Assembly: GCA_037974335.1 (NCBI GenBank)
Contig: CM075760.1
Span: 34,171,609-34,235,608 of the forward strand
DNA: 64,000 nucleotides
Source: Prionace glauca
Lineage: Eukaryota > Chordata > Chondrichthyes > Carcharhiniformes > Carcharhinidae
Direction of reading: 5' to 3'
The position numbers were made by a program, and so were the translations under genes. Positions 44,130-54,560 of the stretch are shown piece by piece (the first letter of the stretch is position 1; every line of letters starts with the position of its first letter). Below the pieces are notes generated by a model. The model was given only the letters and a program-made list of their open reading frames with translations, searched no databases and had not been told where the DNA came from.

Positions 44130-44562
44130 GCCTTTGACCGCGGCCTGCTCACACAGTTTAATTAAACAAAATGTGTTGCCGAATCAGAGAACATTTATAC
44201 ACATTGAAAAGATTTCGCAAAGTGGTGACTGTGATCTTTAAACCAACCCCAAGTACATTTTGTGCCCACTGAGCTTCAGAATGTTTACAAAAGGTTGACG
44301 CGGCTCCTGTCAGAAATAACAATTTTTCTTATTGTAATCTGCAGACCAGGATTATATTCCCCGACCACCTCTTCCTCCTCCCCCAGCCTCTAAAAGTGTC
44401 GCCATACCTCTGTGAAGACACTGACTGTAGCGGGGCTCAGACCCTTTTCTTCCGAGTCAGCCCGAGATTACCCCCTACTAGTCACAAAGAACCAGAGACA
44501 CAGACGGAAGTGGGGCGAAAACATCCTGAGGGCAGAGAACAGATTACTAAAGGCAGGGATTA
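44130..44562 (-). repeat. Inverted repeat, right arm (uninterrupted)
   Basis: It pairs with 41396-41680 and 38348-38475 in reverse. Between the two paired parts it retains about 27 bases (44408-44436) that are missing from the left arm at the CR1 insertion. This arm is therefore effectively the pre-insertion state, with a small deletion at the insertion site on the other arm. Confidence 0.9.
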
Positions 44563-44700
44563 GTCCAGCCGAGGGCTGTGTTGTCCTCTTCATTTTCGGT
44601 GCATTTTCATATATCCGACTCATTTTTCCTGATCCTGAAGCCTCGATTACCGACGTGCAGCAGTTTTGGCATGAGGCCCGCGGGAGCCTCATTCGCTATG

Positions 44701-45482
44701 GGTCTGGGTGCACAGTCATACACGGTGCTGTTTATCATCTTCAAATCTTTCATGGACAAATGAGAAGTGTGTTGTGTCTGGTTAAGATTCCCGCTGAAGT
44801 GTCCAAAGCCGGGATCCATAGCGGCAAACCTTTTGACCAGATGCTGAGGAGTTTGATGTGGATACCGCTGATAGGGCGGCACGGTAGCACAGTGGTTAGC
44901 ACTGCTGCTTCACAGCTCCAGGGTCCTGGGTTTAGTTCCTGGCTCGGCTCGCTGCCTGTGCGGAGTTTGCACATTCTCCTCGTGTCTGCGTGGGGTTCGT
45001 CCGGGTGCTCCGGTTCCCTCCCCCAGTTGAAAGATGTGCAGGTTAGGTTGATTGGGCATGCTGAATTTCCCCTTAGTGTCCAGGGATGTGTAAGTTAGAG
45101 GGATTAATGGATATAATATGTAGGGATAAGGGGATAGGGCTTGGGTGGCATTGTGTTCGGTGCAGACCCGATGGGCCGAAGGGCATCTTTCTACACTGTA
45201 GGGTTCTATGATACCAGAACAGGCCGTGTTGTACAGCTGAACTCGGCACAGAGTAACTGCAGGGTATTGCTGAATTTTCACCCTCCGATCCTGAGTGAGA
45301 CATTGAGTCTCCATTTCTCATCTCTGAAAATAAACAGCTGACGTCGTGGGTTAGGAGTCAGAGGAAGACAATAGTCACACAGATTTGAGCAAAGGAAATT
45401 ACACAAGGTTTGCAATATACTTTTCAATCTGTGATCAAAATCACTGACCTGTGATCAGTGCAATAAACAGAATTAGGAACAT
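44701..45482 (-). pseudogene. TCR V gene split by a V-SINE
   Basis: The leader at 45482-45449 reads MFLILFIALIT with donor CAG|GTCAGT; the first ATG seen in its duplicate at 59546 has become ACG here. The V exon starts at 45323 after TTTTCAG: EMRNGDSMSHSGSEGENSAI, C23 in PCSYSVPSS, then GLFWYH, where a SINE intervenes. It resumes as QRYPHQTPQHLV, FGHFSGNLNQTQHTSHLSMK and VYDCAPRP. FR1 is shortened by several codons compared with the duplicate, YYC is YDC, and the RSS is decayed (CATAGCG at 44700-44694). It is the inverted duplicate of the intact V at 59546-60026. Non-functional. Confidence 0.92.
44874..45208 (+). mobile_element. Full-length V-SINE inserted in FR2 of a V segment
   Basis: The tRNA-like head ('ggcggcacggtagcacagtg', 'gtcctgggtttagttcctgg'), V-SINE core and 3' end ('gatgggccgaagggcatctt') are all present. 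It is flanked by TGATA on both sides (44869-44873 and 45209-45213), consistent with a 5-base target duplication. The host V reads WY on one side and the continuation RYPH on the other. Confidence 0.93.
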
Positions 45483-45529
45483 TTTCACTCCCCGCGTTCC
45501 AGTCTGAGCTCCAGGAATAGAAATGATGA

Positions 45530-45720
45530 TCTCTGTCCCAGACCTGGAATGGGATTTATTTCCCCCGCCCATTTTTATATCTGCAAATAGTCGCTCTCTG
45601 ATGAAGGCCACTCTGGTGTTTGATAAGCGATCAGAGAGCGCCGTCCCGTGGACAGTACAACCGCATTTGAACTGCTGGAGAGCCAAGAGCCCAGACATTT
45701 CCACGCTGAGAAATATAAGG
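45530..45720 (-). promoter_or_regulatory. Duplicated V promoter region, decayed copy
   Basis: Reverse complement of the region 5' of the V at 59546: 'ctgtccacgggacggcg' and 'tataaaaatgggcggggg' here against the equivalents at 59343-59430. A TATAAAA box lies about 90 bases upstream of the leader. Confidence 0.65.
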
Positions 45721-46110
45721 ACCCAGAAATATCTAGTACAGCGACAATACGGACACGAGGAACAATGATCTCCACACCCACACTGTTAATACCCCTTAGA
45801 GTTTTAAAGGTTTCAATTATGTTATCTCTGAATTTTTGAAACTCAAATGGATATAAACCAAAAATCACGATTCTTTCCGCTTATGCAGATAGACGTACCC
45901 AGTAGCAACCCTACTCCAAATGTTCTCTAACGCGTTACGATCTTTCTTTACATAAGGAGTTAAGTATTGCGCACAATACCCCAGGGGTGGTCTCACCAAT
46001 GCCCTGTACAGTGAAATCACGCTCTTTATATCGTACAATAGACTACTTCGCAGTAAATGATAACATTTTCTGATGTTTGTAATTAATTACAATATCTGTA
46101 CATTAGCTCC
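45720..46110 (-). mobile_element. LINE (CR1-type) fragment, antisense, shared with the 59-kb copy
   Basis: On the minus strand: PFEFQKFRDNIIETFKTLRG, INSVGVEIIVP, preceded by decayed LVRPHLG-, QYLTPY- and RVRE-like segments. The same LINE remnant lies 5' of the V at 59546-60026, in the same relation to the promoter. Confidence 0.75.
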
Positions 46111-46289
46111 TTTCGACAGATTGCCCTAGGACAGCCCAATCCCTCTGTACCTCAGAATGTTGTGATCTCTCACCATTTAGATATTATAATCTATTTATTT
46201 CCCTTTATCGTCTCCTTACATCCACTTCACCACTTATTTTCCTGCCTATCTTTGTGTTGTCAGCAAATTTAGCATCTCTATCTGCTTTG

Positions 46290-46520
46290 TAAAATATTAC
46301 AATGTATTTTAACAATTAATCCAGTTCTCCTGGATTACTATTCTGGGCACATCGTGAGTAATCCAGGAATTAATCCAGGAATTGCCTAGATTTCTGCTCT
46401 GTAATATTTCACTTTATAATCCAACAATTAAAGCAATTTCCTCCTACAGTACTGCTCTGTATCATTTCTCTGTGTAATCCAGCAATTCATCCTGTTCTCT
46501 TGGATTATGTCTCTCTCACA
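46290..46520. repeat. Degenerate tandem units built on 'taatccag'
   Basis: Phrases 'aattaatccagttctcctgg', 'aattaatccaggaattgcc', 'aatccaacaattaaagcaat' and 'aatccagcaattcatcctgt' alternate with 'ctgctctgtaatatttcact' and 'ctgctctgtatcatttctct', giving a period of about 60 bases. Confidence 0.55.
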
Positions 46521-46728
46521 TTTCCATGTGTTTTGGGACCCGTTCCTGATACAGTAAACACAAAAACACGGCGAGGGAGCCCCCTCTTGTGGTGATGTAA
46601 GGTAATTGGCCTCTTCTTGGGAGATCAGTGAATTCTCAGATTACTGAAGGATCTCGTTGCAGGATTATGCTGCTGTACTTCTTTCTGTTCCTTATTCTTA
46701 TTGTAATATATTATATTACAATATAATA

Positions 46729-46924
46729 TGACAGTCGTATTAGTATCGTGCATGGGTCCACCTGAATTAAGTATATTATAATTATAAGATATTATATTAT
46801 ATTGTAATATAATATAATATCTTATAATTATATTATATTACATTAATTATATTATATTGTAATATCTTATAATTATAATATACTTAATTCAGGTGTACCC
46901 ATGCACGATACTAATACGACCGTC
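46729..46924. repeat. Long AT-rich palindrome (foldback element)
   Basis: About 70 bases at the left (from GACAGTCGTATTAGTATCGT) are the reverse complement of the right end (ending ACGATACTAATACGACCGTC), with two visible mismatches. The centre is itself built of TATTATA/TAATATA runs. Termini and TA-rich flanks would suit a MITE-like foldback element, but no family is recognised. Confidence 0.85.
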
Positions 46925-46979
46925 AGTTTGAATCCTCATCAATTAATTGCTATACTTGTTTTGAATGTCCCAGGCTTTT

Positions 46980-47283
46980 GGGGCGGCACGGTAGCACAGT
47001 GGGTAGGACTGCTGCTTCACAGCTCTCGGGGCCTGAGTTCGATTCCTGGCTTGGATCACTGCCTGCGTGGAGTTTGCACATTCTTCTCGAGCCTGCGTGG
47101 GTTTCCTCCCACAGTCCAAAGATGTGCGTGTTAGGTTGATTGGCCATACTAAGAAATTGCCCCTTCGTGTCCAGGGATGTGTAGGTTAGGAGGAGTAGTA
47201 TGTAGGGATAAGGGGGTAGGGCTTGGGTGGGATTGTGTTCGGTGCAGATTCAAAGGGCTTCTTTCTGCGCTGTAGGGTTCCAT
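46980..47283 (+). mobile_element. Full-length V-SINE
   Basis: 'ggggcggcacggtagcacag' starts a tRNA-like head with 'ctgagttcgattcctggctt', followed by the core 'gagtttgcacattcttctcg' and the 3' end 'tctttctgcgctgtagggtt'. It ends about 20 bases from the 3' end of the CR1 on the opposite strand. Confidence 0.93.
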
Positions 47284-47295
47284 GTTTTATGTTCT

Positions 47296-49290
47296 GTTAA
47301 ACGTAAGAACATAAGAACATATAAGAACATAAGAAATAGGAGCAGGAGTAGTCCATCTGGCCCTTCGAGCCTGCCCCGCCATTCAATAAGATCATGGCTG
47401 AGCTGTCGTGGCTCAGTTCCACATTCCCGCCCTCTCCCCATAACCCTTAATCCCCTCTCTTATCAAAAACCCATCAACCCGCTTCTTGAAAATATTTAGC
47501 GAGGCAACCTCCACCACTTCAACGGGGAGAGAATTTCAGAGATTCACCATCCTTTGAGGGAAGAAGTTCCTCCTCAACTCCGTTCTAAAACGCCCCCCCC
47601 CCCCCCTTTATCTTGAGGCTGTGCCCCCTAGTCCTACTGTCTTTTTTGAGCGGGAAGAGTCTCTCCACCTCTATCCTATCCATCCCATTCATTATCTTAT
47701 ACGTCTCAATGAGATCTCCCCTCATTCTTCTAAACTCCAACGAGTACAAGCCTAGTTCATTCAGCCTCCCCTCATAGCTCAACCCCCTCAACTCCAGTAC
47801 CTGCCTAGTAAACCTCCTCTGCACTCCCTCCAAGGCCAAAATATTTTTGTGCAGGTGCGGCGCCCAAACCTGCACACAGTACTCCAGCTGCGGCCTCACC
47901 AATGCCCTATACAGCTGCAGCAAGACCTCCCTACTTTTATATTCAATTCCCTTCGCTATGAAGGCCAGCATCCCATTCGCCTTCCTGACCACCTGCTGCA
48001 CCTGCAAGCTGGGTTTTTGCGACTCATGCACAAGGACCCCGAGGTCCCTCTGCACCGTCGCCTGCTGCAGTTTTTCGCCACGTAAGTAATAGTCCTTTCT
48101 ACCATTCTTCCTTCCAAAGTGGACCACCTCACACTTGCCAACATTAAATTCCATTTGCCATTACCTGGCCCATTCGTCCAGCCTATCCAGATCCTTCTGC
48201 AGACTCTCCACACCCTCCGCACAATTTGCCGTTCCCCCAATCTTGGTGTCATCCGCAAATTTCGACACCCTCCACTCGGTTCCCTCCTCCAGATCATCTA
48301 TATAAATGGTAAAAAGCTGAGGCCCCAGAACCGACCCCAGGGGCACTCCACTAGTCACCATCCGCCAATCTGAATAGCACCCGTTGACCCCCACTCTCTG
48401 CCTCCTATTTGACAACCAATCCTCTATCCACGCTAACACCTTACCCCCACTCCATGTCCCCTGACCTTCTGCAATAACCTCTTATGAGGTACTTTGTGAA
48501 ACACCTTCTGAAAATCCAGAAAGACCACATCCACCGGCTCTCCTCTATCCATCGCCCTAGACACATCCTCATAGAATTCCAGTAAATTTGTCAGACACGA
48601 CTTCCCTTTAATGAAACCGTGCTGCGTCTGCTCTATCAAGCAATTCCCTTCAAGATGCCTCGCAATTTCCTCTTTAATGACGGATTCCAACATTTTACCT
48701 ACCACAGACGTTAAACTAACCGGCCTATAATTCCCTGCCTTTTGCCTGGCACCCTTCTTAAACAACGGCGTAACATTAGCCGTTTTCCAATCTTCCGGCA
48801 CTTCTCCGGAATCCAGCGACGTCTGGAAAATAACCACCAAGGCATCAACTATAACCTCCGCCATTTCTTTCAGAACCCTCGGATGCATTCCATCCGGTCC
48901 TGGGGACTTGTCCACAATCAGCGCCTCCAGTCTGTCGAGCACCGCCTCTCTAGTAACAGTAATGTCATTAAGACCCTCCAGTCCTACCACCTTTCCATCT
49001 CTAACACCCGGCAAATTATTCACATCCTCCTCCGTGAAGACGGAAACAAAAAAGTTATTCAATACCTGAGCCATATCCCCATCCCCTACCACATCATCCT
49101 CCATGAAGACGGAAACAAAAAAGTTATTCAATACCTGAGCCATATCCCCATCCCCTACCACTAGGTCCACTTTCTCATCCTCTAAAGGACCAATGTTCAC
49201 CCTAGCCAGCTTCTTCCTTTTTATATATTTATAAAAACTCTTGCTATCCTTTTTTATATTATGCGCTAGCCCAGCTTCATAGTTTAACAT
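47296..49290 (-). mobile_element. CR1 LINE, 5'-truncated, with a 69-bp in-frame tandem duplication
   Basis: Minus-strand ORF2 from the endonuclease/RT linker (LNYEAGLAHNIKKDSKSFYK) through [85 protein letters not shown] and [10 protein letters not shown] to RRFTRQVLELRG and the CR1 3' end (gaacataagaacata...). A frame change lies near 48440, a stop at about 48160, and a C/G homopolymer at 47592-47607 breaks the end. The segment GDGDMAQVLNNFFVSVF occurs twice in tandem (unit 69 bases, second copy starting 69 bases after the first, about 49022-49160). Confidence 0.93.
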
Positions 49291-49839
49291 GATAAACTGA
49301 TTTGTGTAACAAAATTTGAAACCACAGCAATACTGATAAGATTCGAACTCTTAATAAAGCTGTCTGCACACATCGAAGGGATGTAAATTTCACTTCTAAC
49401 ACACATTTATCTGACAGATTACCGGATTTCAGTGCACGTGCTTCAATTTTAGACTTTTCTCAGACTTGTCGTTATGATATTTTGTCTAACTCTCAGCTGC
49501 CCCCTAATGGGACTTGGAGAATTTATTGAAATGGGAGACTGTGAGAAATTCTACGCTTTCCTGGAAAGCGGTTGGGGGAGAGAGAGGATCTGAGACACAG
49601 AGAGAGGGGACAGACACTAGAGGACAAAATATTGAGAGTGCCGGAAGAACATTGAGGCGAACAGATAACCGGAGGCACAGAGGAAGATAGCCAGGAGCAA
49701 ACAGAGAAGCAGTCAGATAAAGTCATTGGGCTACAACCAATGTTGTTCAGTGGCCAGTGATTGACAACACTGCGCAACAAGCCAATCCTGTCTTTGGGTA
49801 ACGTCTCTTAGACTCCCAATAAATGAGGACTGCTCATGA
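49291..49839. other. 5' flank of the V at 49926; purine-rich patch
   Basis: 49560-49720 is rich in GAGA-type purine runs. No coding landmarks. Confidence 0.35.
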
Positions 49840-49846
49840 TATAAAA
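49812..49846 (+). promoter_or_regulatory. Candidate V promoter (CCAAT and TATA)
   Basis: A CCAAT box at about 49815-49819 and TATAAAA at 49840-49846 lie 80-110 bases before the leader ATG at 49926. Confidence 0.5.
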
Positions 49847-49925
49847 TTACTTCTTCACATCAGAGCACAAGAGTTGAAATAATTTTACAGTTCTGCTGAT
49901 ATTGTGGAATACGTAAGCAGGAAGC

Positions 49926-50350
49926 ATGTTCTCCCAATGTTCTTTACTAATACTGTTGGTTTTGTTGTCCGGTGAGTTTGTGTTTAAATAGTCACTGTCT
50001 GTTTCCAGCGTTCTCCACCAGATATTTAATAGATTTTGCAACTTGTTGCAGGAACCAGTGGCAAAGATGAAGTGTCCCAAGATCCCCCTGAATTAACGGT
50101 TCAGGATCGACAGAGCACAACACTGCACTGCCGTTAGTCGATAGCTGGTGCTGTGACTCCCTTCTGGTACATTCAGTCTCCCGGGGAAGCTCCGAAACAT
50201 TTATTGACGGTATATGGCACGGGAGGCACGTCTGAAAATTCTCCGGATAGATTTTCTGCTGTTTTGCACAAAGGAAACAAAACGGTCCTTTTAAATATCG
50301 CCGGAACCCTTCTCTCTGACAGCGCCGTGTATTTCTGTGCCATTGGAGCC
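49926..50350 (+). pseudogene. TCR V gene with one in-frame stop
   Basis: The leader at 49926-49971 reads MFSQCSLLILLVLLS with donor G|GTGAGT (phase 1). The V exon (50052-50350) opens after TTGTTGCAG as GTSGKDEVSQDPPELTVQDR. After C23 (TTLHCR) a TAG stop interrupts CDR1. Then FWYIQSPGEAPKHLL, SPDRFSAVLHKGNKT and LLSDSAVYFCAIGA follow in frame. The RSS is CACAGTG (50351-50357), 24-base spacer, perfect nonamer ACAAAAACC (50382-50390). Apart from the single stop everything is in place, so it is a recently inactivated relative of the intact V at 60978-61415. Confidence 0.92.
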
Positions 50351-50754
50351 CACAGTGGTGCAGAGATATCGCGAACTCCGGACAAAAACCCCAGACTGGG
50401 AGTTCCAGTCAGTGATCAGCAGAGGGCGCGCCCGCACTAATAAACACAAGCAATTATTTAGCCTTTGAGAGTTCAGGGTCGCCACTAAAATAACACAACA
50501 CAACATTCAATATGAACAAGTGAGCAGCATCAGAGGAATTGTTTTAGGTACGTTATAACTTTCATTTATATTGCAAAGTAATTTCGCAAATCAATTTATT
50601 ATGCCCTCACTCACATTTTGTATTTTCATAATCTTTTCCTGTCTATCTGAATTAATGAGCAACACATTGTCATTCTCTAATCTGTGTGTCCCATTTATCA
50701 CAGCCGGTGCATGGTGTCTATATGATTAGAACGTACTGAGGATCGGAGTGAGAT

Positions 50755-50950
50755 AGTTCACCATGATCCTTCCTCAGTCTGCAACTCTGCAGTGAGAGAA
50801 ATCCCGTGTCAGAGATAGAAATACAGATGCCCGTCCCACTGCACTGCTGATCCAACCAATGAAAGGAATGGAGTAGCGGCAGCAATCTATCCAATCACAC
50901 AATCGGGTCAGGGTGAAAGTCGCAGACGGAAGTTGTGGGAGGGGATACGG
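50755..50950 (+). repeat. Direct duplicate of 57165-57390
   Basis: Shared strings such as 'gcagtg(a)gagaaatcc', 'gcactgctgatcc', 'gggtcagggtgaaag' and 'gtgggaggggatac' align with the 57.2-kb copy. It may be a detached V upstream region, since both copies contain CCAAT boxes, but no leader follows either one. Confidence 0.6.
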
Positions 50951-51782
50951 CGACTCAATATTGAACAAAGTGTGCGGTGACTCTCAGCTGCATTCGGAGC
51001 TGGTGGAGTGGAAATTGCGACGGTTGAATCTACAAAGGTGTCTAACCATCCCGCACCTGTTCATTGTTCAGGTGTCTAACAATAAATAGAGCGGCTGGGA
51101 CACGAAGCAATGAGAATCATCGAACCTTGGAGCGCTGAATGAGGCCATTCATCCTATCTATGCCTCTTTGGAAGAGTTCGCCAAGTCATCTTTCATCCCC
51201 TTATTTTTCGCACAGACAGGATTCTTTGAACAACTGACAGTGCAGAAGGGAATAAGATTATCCTATGTTTTTCCTTTTCTTAAACCAGCATACTTGAAGT
51301 ATCGAATGAGATATTGATTAAAACAGTTCTGCGTGATCTATTGCATTATTTTAAAAAAATCTCAGCAGTGCAATTAAGAAACTCGTTTCATTATTTGATA
51401 AAAGAAAGCAATTTCAGTTTCACAAGTCATCTGATCATTGAATGCTGTAATCCGTGGAAATATTCCAGTTTACTTTCTCCAGTATCTGGATAGTCTCACT
51501 AAATGGTGATATTATGGTTTCTAAATAGTTCAGTCAACGTTCAGTCAATGTTTATCACAATATACTTCAGTCTCACCAATTTCAATTTATACCTCTCTGA
51601 AAAAGATACTTGATGCTCGTGTTTTGGTATGTAAATTAACAAACCCGAAAACCTCTCAGGATTCCCATTCTAAAAAAGGATTGAGCAGAATCCGCCAGGA
51701 GAGGGCTCCAAATCCAAGCCTGCTAATTGGAAGATTTCCTGGGTCCAACCGCTAAGCTAATAGGAACGGTTTCCTGAGTGAG
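50951..51782. other. No recognised feature
   Basis: No open V frame or assignable repeat. Confidence 0.4.
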
Positions 51783-52130
51783 GTCATAAGAACATAAATA
51801 GGAGCAGGAGTAGGCTATCTAGCCCTTCTAGCCTGCCCCGCCATTCAATAAGATCATGGCAGATCTGAAGTGGATCAGTTCCAGTTACCCGTCTGCTCCC
51901 TATACCCTTAATTCCCTTATCGATCAAAAATCTATCTACCCGTGACTTAAACATATTCAACGAGGTGGCCTCCACCATTTCAATGGGCAGCGAATTCCAG
52001 AGATTCACCACCCTCTAAACTGTTCCCCTCCCTTATTTTGAGGCTATGCCCCCTAGTTCTGGTTTCCTTTCTAAGTAGAAAGAATCTACCTCTACCCTAT
52101 CTAGTCCTTTCATTATCTTGGAAGATTATG
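51783..52130 (-). mobile_element. CR1 LINE 3'-terminal fragment, antisense
   Basis: Minus-strand frame VNLWNSLPIEMVEATSLNMF, SRVDRFLIDKGIKG, followed by the 3' UTR 'ctagaagggctagatagcc' (complement) and a gaacataa tail. Same subfamily as 5845-6275 and 47296-49290. Confidence 0.85.
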
Positions 52131-52473
52131 AACGGCTCTTTTCAATTAGAAAGACGCCACAGCACAATTCTTGCAAAACAATTTACTTTGTTCCTGCAGT
52201 GAGGAAGGAGATGCTCGGAAGCAGTGACGGTTCAAGTGGTTTCTGGGTTGAGAAACAGCCAATTGCTGAGTGGCACCGTGAGAAACGTCAGATACCGATA
52301 TCCCATAATTATCCAATCGGTGACAGTGTGGCCCTTCGGTCTCACATTGAATGGGGGAATGTAAAGCTCTCGCCCCTCCTCTCCCTCCCCAACATTCAGA
52401 GTCTGGGCCTCGGCTGCAAGTCCCAGTTTAGAGAGTAGATCCTGATTGATGTTCTTGTGTATCTTCATCAATC

Positions 52474-52901
52474 ATGAAGAGAAACCCCCGCAAAGAGTTA
52501 TTTCCAGTTGGAGGTCTGATGCTGCTGATATTGTGTGAGTTTATTGATTTACTCAGACGGATTACTTTAACAATCCCTTCATACCGTGTAGTTACAGATT
52601 GATTTTCTTCCGTTCGCAGACGTTCAGTGTGAGGATCAGAGCTCCCATCCTGAGCAGGTCGTATCTCGGGAAGGGGAGCGGGTTGAACTCAAGTGTCGGC
52701 TCTCTGTTGCTCCAGGTCATACAGTAGCCTGGTACAGACAAACACTGAGAGGACCTCCAACAATTCTCGCCTCCATTTACCAGGGGAATGTGACCGAAGA
52801 ACGATATACACAGTCCTTTGACCGAGTAAAGAATTCCTACACCATGTCTATAGATGGGACCGCGGTCCTGTTCTCCGGAATGTATCTCTGTGCGAAGCAG
52901 A
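52474..52901 (+). CDS. Divergent TCR-type V gene, open
   Basis: The leader at 52474-52534 reads MKRNPRKELFPVGGLMLLIL with donor T|GTGAGT. The V exon (52620-52901) opens after GTTCGCAG in matching phase: YVQCEDQSSHPEQVVSREGE, C23 in VELKCRLSVAPG, FR2 TVAWYRQTLRGPPTILAS, SFDRVKNSYTMSIDG and LFSGMYLCAKQ. It differs from every other V in the window: a very short CDR2/FR3, an extra cysteine near the N-terminus, and FSGMYLC instead of DSAVYYC. The heptamer is perfect (CACAGTG, 52902-52908), but at 23 bases there is only TTAATATTC and nothing good at 12. It could be a delta, gamma or IgH-like V; I cannot place it. The V exon has no stop and no methionine start. Confidence 0.78.
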
Positions 52902-52908
52902 CACAGTG

Positions 52909-53381
52909 AGACAAAGAGCGGATCCCCTTGTTTAATATTCAGTTCACTGCCCGGTCTCCGCTGTACCTTTAAGTTTTCTGCAAACCAGAAATGCCATTAA
53001 TATTCTTCAATGTTACTTTCGCACATTTAATGTCCTATCTAGATAGCGTTCTAACATCCTAAAGATGTCTTTAAAGATGCAGAGTATCGAAGCGTATTAA
53101 GTTTAAAAACAAAACTGTTCCGCTGCTCCACAAGCAAATTAAAGAGAAAGGCAGAAAAATCTGCCTGTCAAGTATCTAGATGGATAATCGAGAAAAAGAT
53201 AGATCAACAAGGACATAGGTAAATATTCAGATTGATAAGGGGTAGATATGTTGACAGTTAGACGCAGACAGACAGATAGGTGGATAGACCGTTAGTTAAC
53301 TTTTTTAGCCAATATGCATAAGAGCTTTATTTAATTATCCCTCTATGTATCTTTATGTTAATTTTGTTCTTGTTTTGACAG
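52909..53381. other. No recognised feature
   Basis: Contains 'gatagat/gacagataggtggatag' imperfect short repeats at about 53180-53300, but no leader exon for the V relic that follows. Confidence 0.4.
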
Positions 53382-53661
53382 ATGTTCATTGTCACTCGAA
53401 GACACTTCAGATATCAATGTATCGGGTAAATCAAGGACAGACCATCTCTCTTCATCACAATATTGCTGTTACTGGGAATGAGTTTGTATTTTGGTACCGG
53501 CAATTCACCGATCAAGCTCCAGAGAAAGTCGTTTCCACATTCAGAGATGAAACAGCTGAGGGAAGGTTTAAAGTATCGGAGGCAGTGAGAAAGGATACAT
53601 CGGTCTCAGCGTTAACACGGTCGAACTGTCAGCTGCTGCGGTGGATACAGTGCAGTTGAGG
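53382..53661 (+). pseudogene. Divergent TCR V relic
   Basis: Opens after TTGTTTTGACAG: VHCHSKTLQISMYRVNQGQT, SLHHNIAVTG (first conserved cysteine replaced by histidine), FVFWYRQFTDQAPEKVVSTF and AEGRFKVSEAVRKDTSVSAL, then a frame change, after which NTVELSAAAVDTVQL follows in another frame with no YYC. An RSS-like end persists: CACTGTG (53662-53668), exactly 23 bases, ACAGTAACT (53692-53700). No leader was found. It shares the N-terminal extra cysteine pattern (VHC/VQC) with the divergent V at 52620 and is its probable degenerate neighbour. Confidence 0.75.
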
Positions 53662-53989
53662 CACTGTGAAACAGAGAGATGCAAAGCCGGTACAGTAACT
53701 CACTCGACATGGGCACTGTGGAGACAAACATCCCATGGTCTTTAGAAGAGAACGTGGTTCAATCAATATCGATATAACAAGTTTTTCTTGCGAGTTATAT
53801 GATGGAATTAAAACAATATATTTGAATGTTTCTATTAATAGAACTTGCAGAAAAACCCACATTAGAAATATACAAATTACTCCTTGACTCATCATAAAAC
53901 TGAGACAAATGATCTTGTATCAATATGAAGCAGCAAATGGAGAAAAATGAAAACAATAACAAACGTATCAGATATAGAATAGTAACATA

Positions 53990-54560
53990 GATGTAAAAAA
54001 CCCCCCATAATAAACTGTTGCAATATAAATCCAGTGATATCATGTAACAATATTCGAGAACAACATAGAGGATCATTGCTTCACTGATGACGTTCCCTTT
54101 AGTTAAAACTTGTAGAACCGTCAGTTCCCCCTGTTACAGGTGACAGCTGGTGTTACAGGAAATATCTGCGCGCCTCAACACCGCAAACCGCAGTGTATTT
54201 AGAGCAATAGCTTTTATGTCAATTATGGAATACCGGGCACTGAAGCAGGTCTTCTGGACAAGAAGCTTTGGGTTCGAAACTGCTTTGTGGTCTTTTGGCA
54301 ACAGAGCTGTGTTCTCCTTGTCACCAAGTGTTGAATATCAGGGTCTGAATTCTTCCAGTATGCCTAATAACAGGTGGTGAGAACAGAACAGGTTCCTGGT
54401 CACTCATACTGCAGGAGGTAATGAAAGCCACTGCAGTAATTTGTCAGGCATAATCATGGAGCAATCTAATGGAAATCTGTGGTCACCTAGCGCCACGTCA
54501 AGGCATGATGCCTGGAGGATGAGGTGGGAACAGGAGACTTAGAGAGTGAACTCTATAGAG
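53990..54560 (+). repeat. Inverted duplication, left arm (with 55.7-kb V)
   Basis: Reverse complement of about 62130-62945: 'ttagttaaaacttgtagaac', 'ttgtcaggcataatcatgga', 'tctagcgcca'-like and 'gacagctgg(t/a)gttacagga' are shared. Homology resumes at 55690-55770 (against 61800-61960), next to the related V segments. Confidence 0.85.

Noticed and set aside
44874-45208. tRNA-like head as a tRNA gene
   Set aside because: It is the 5' part of a V-SINE with core and tail, and several copies show the same structure. No independent tRNA gene was found in the window.
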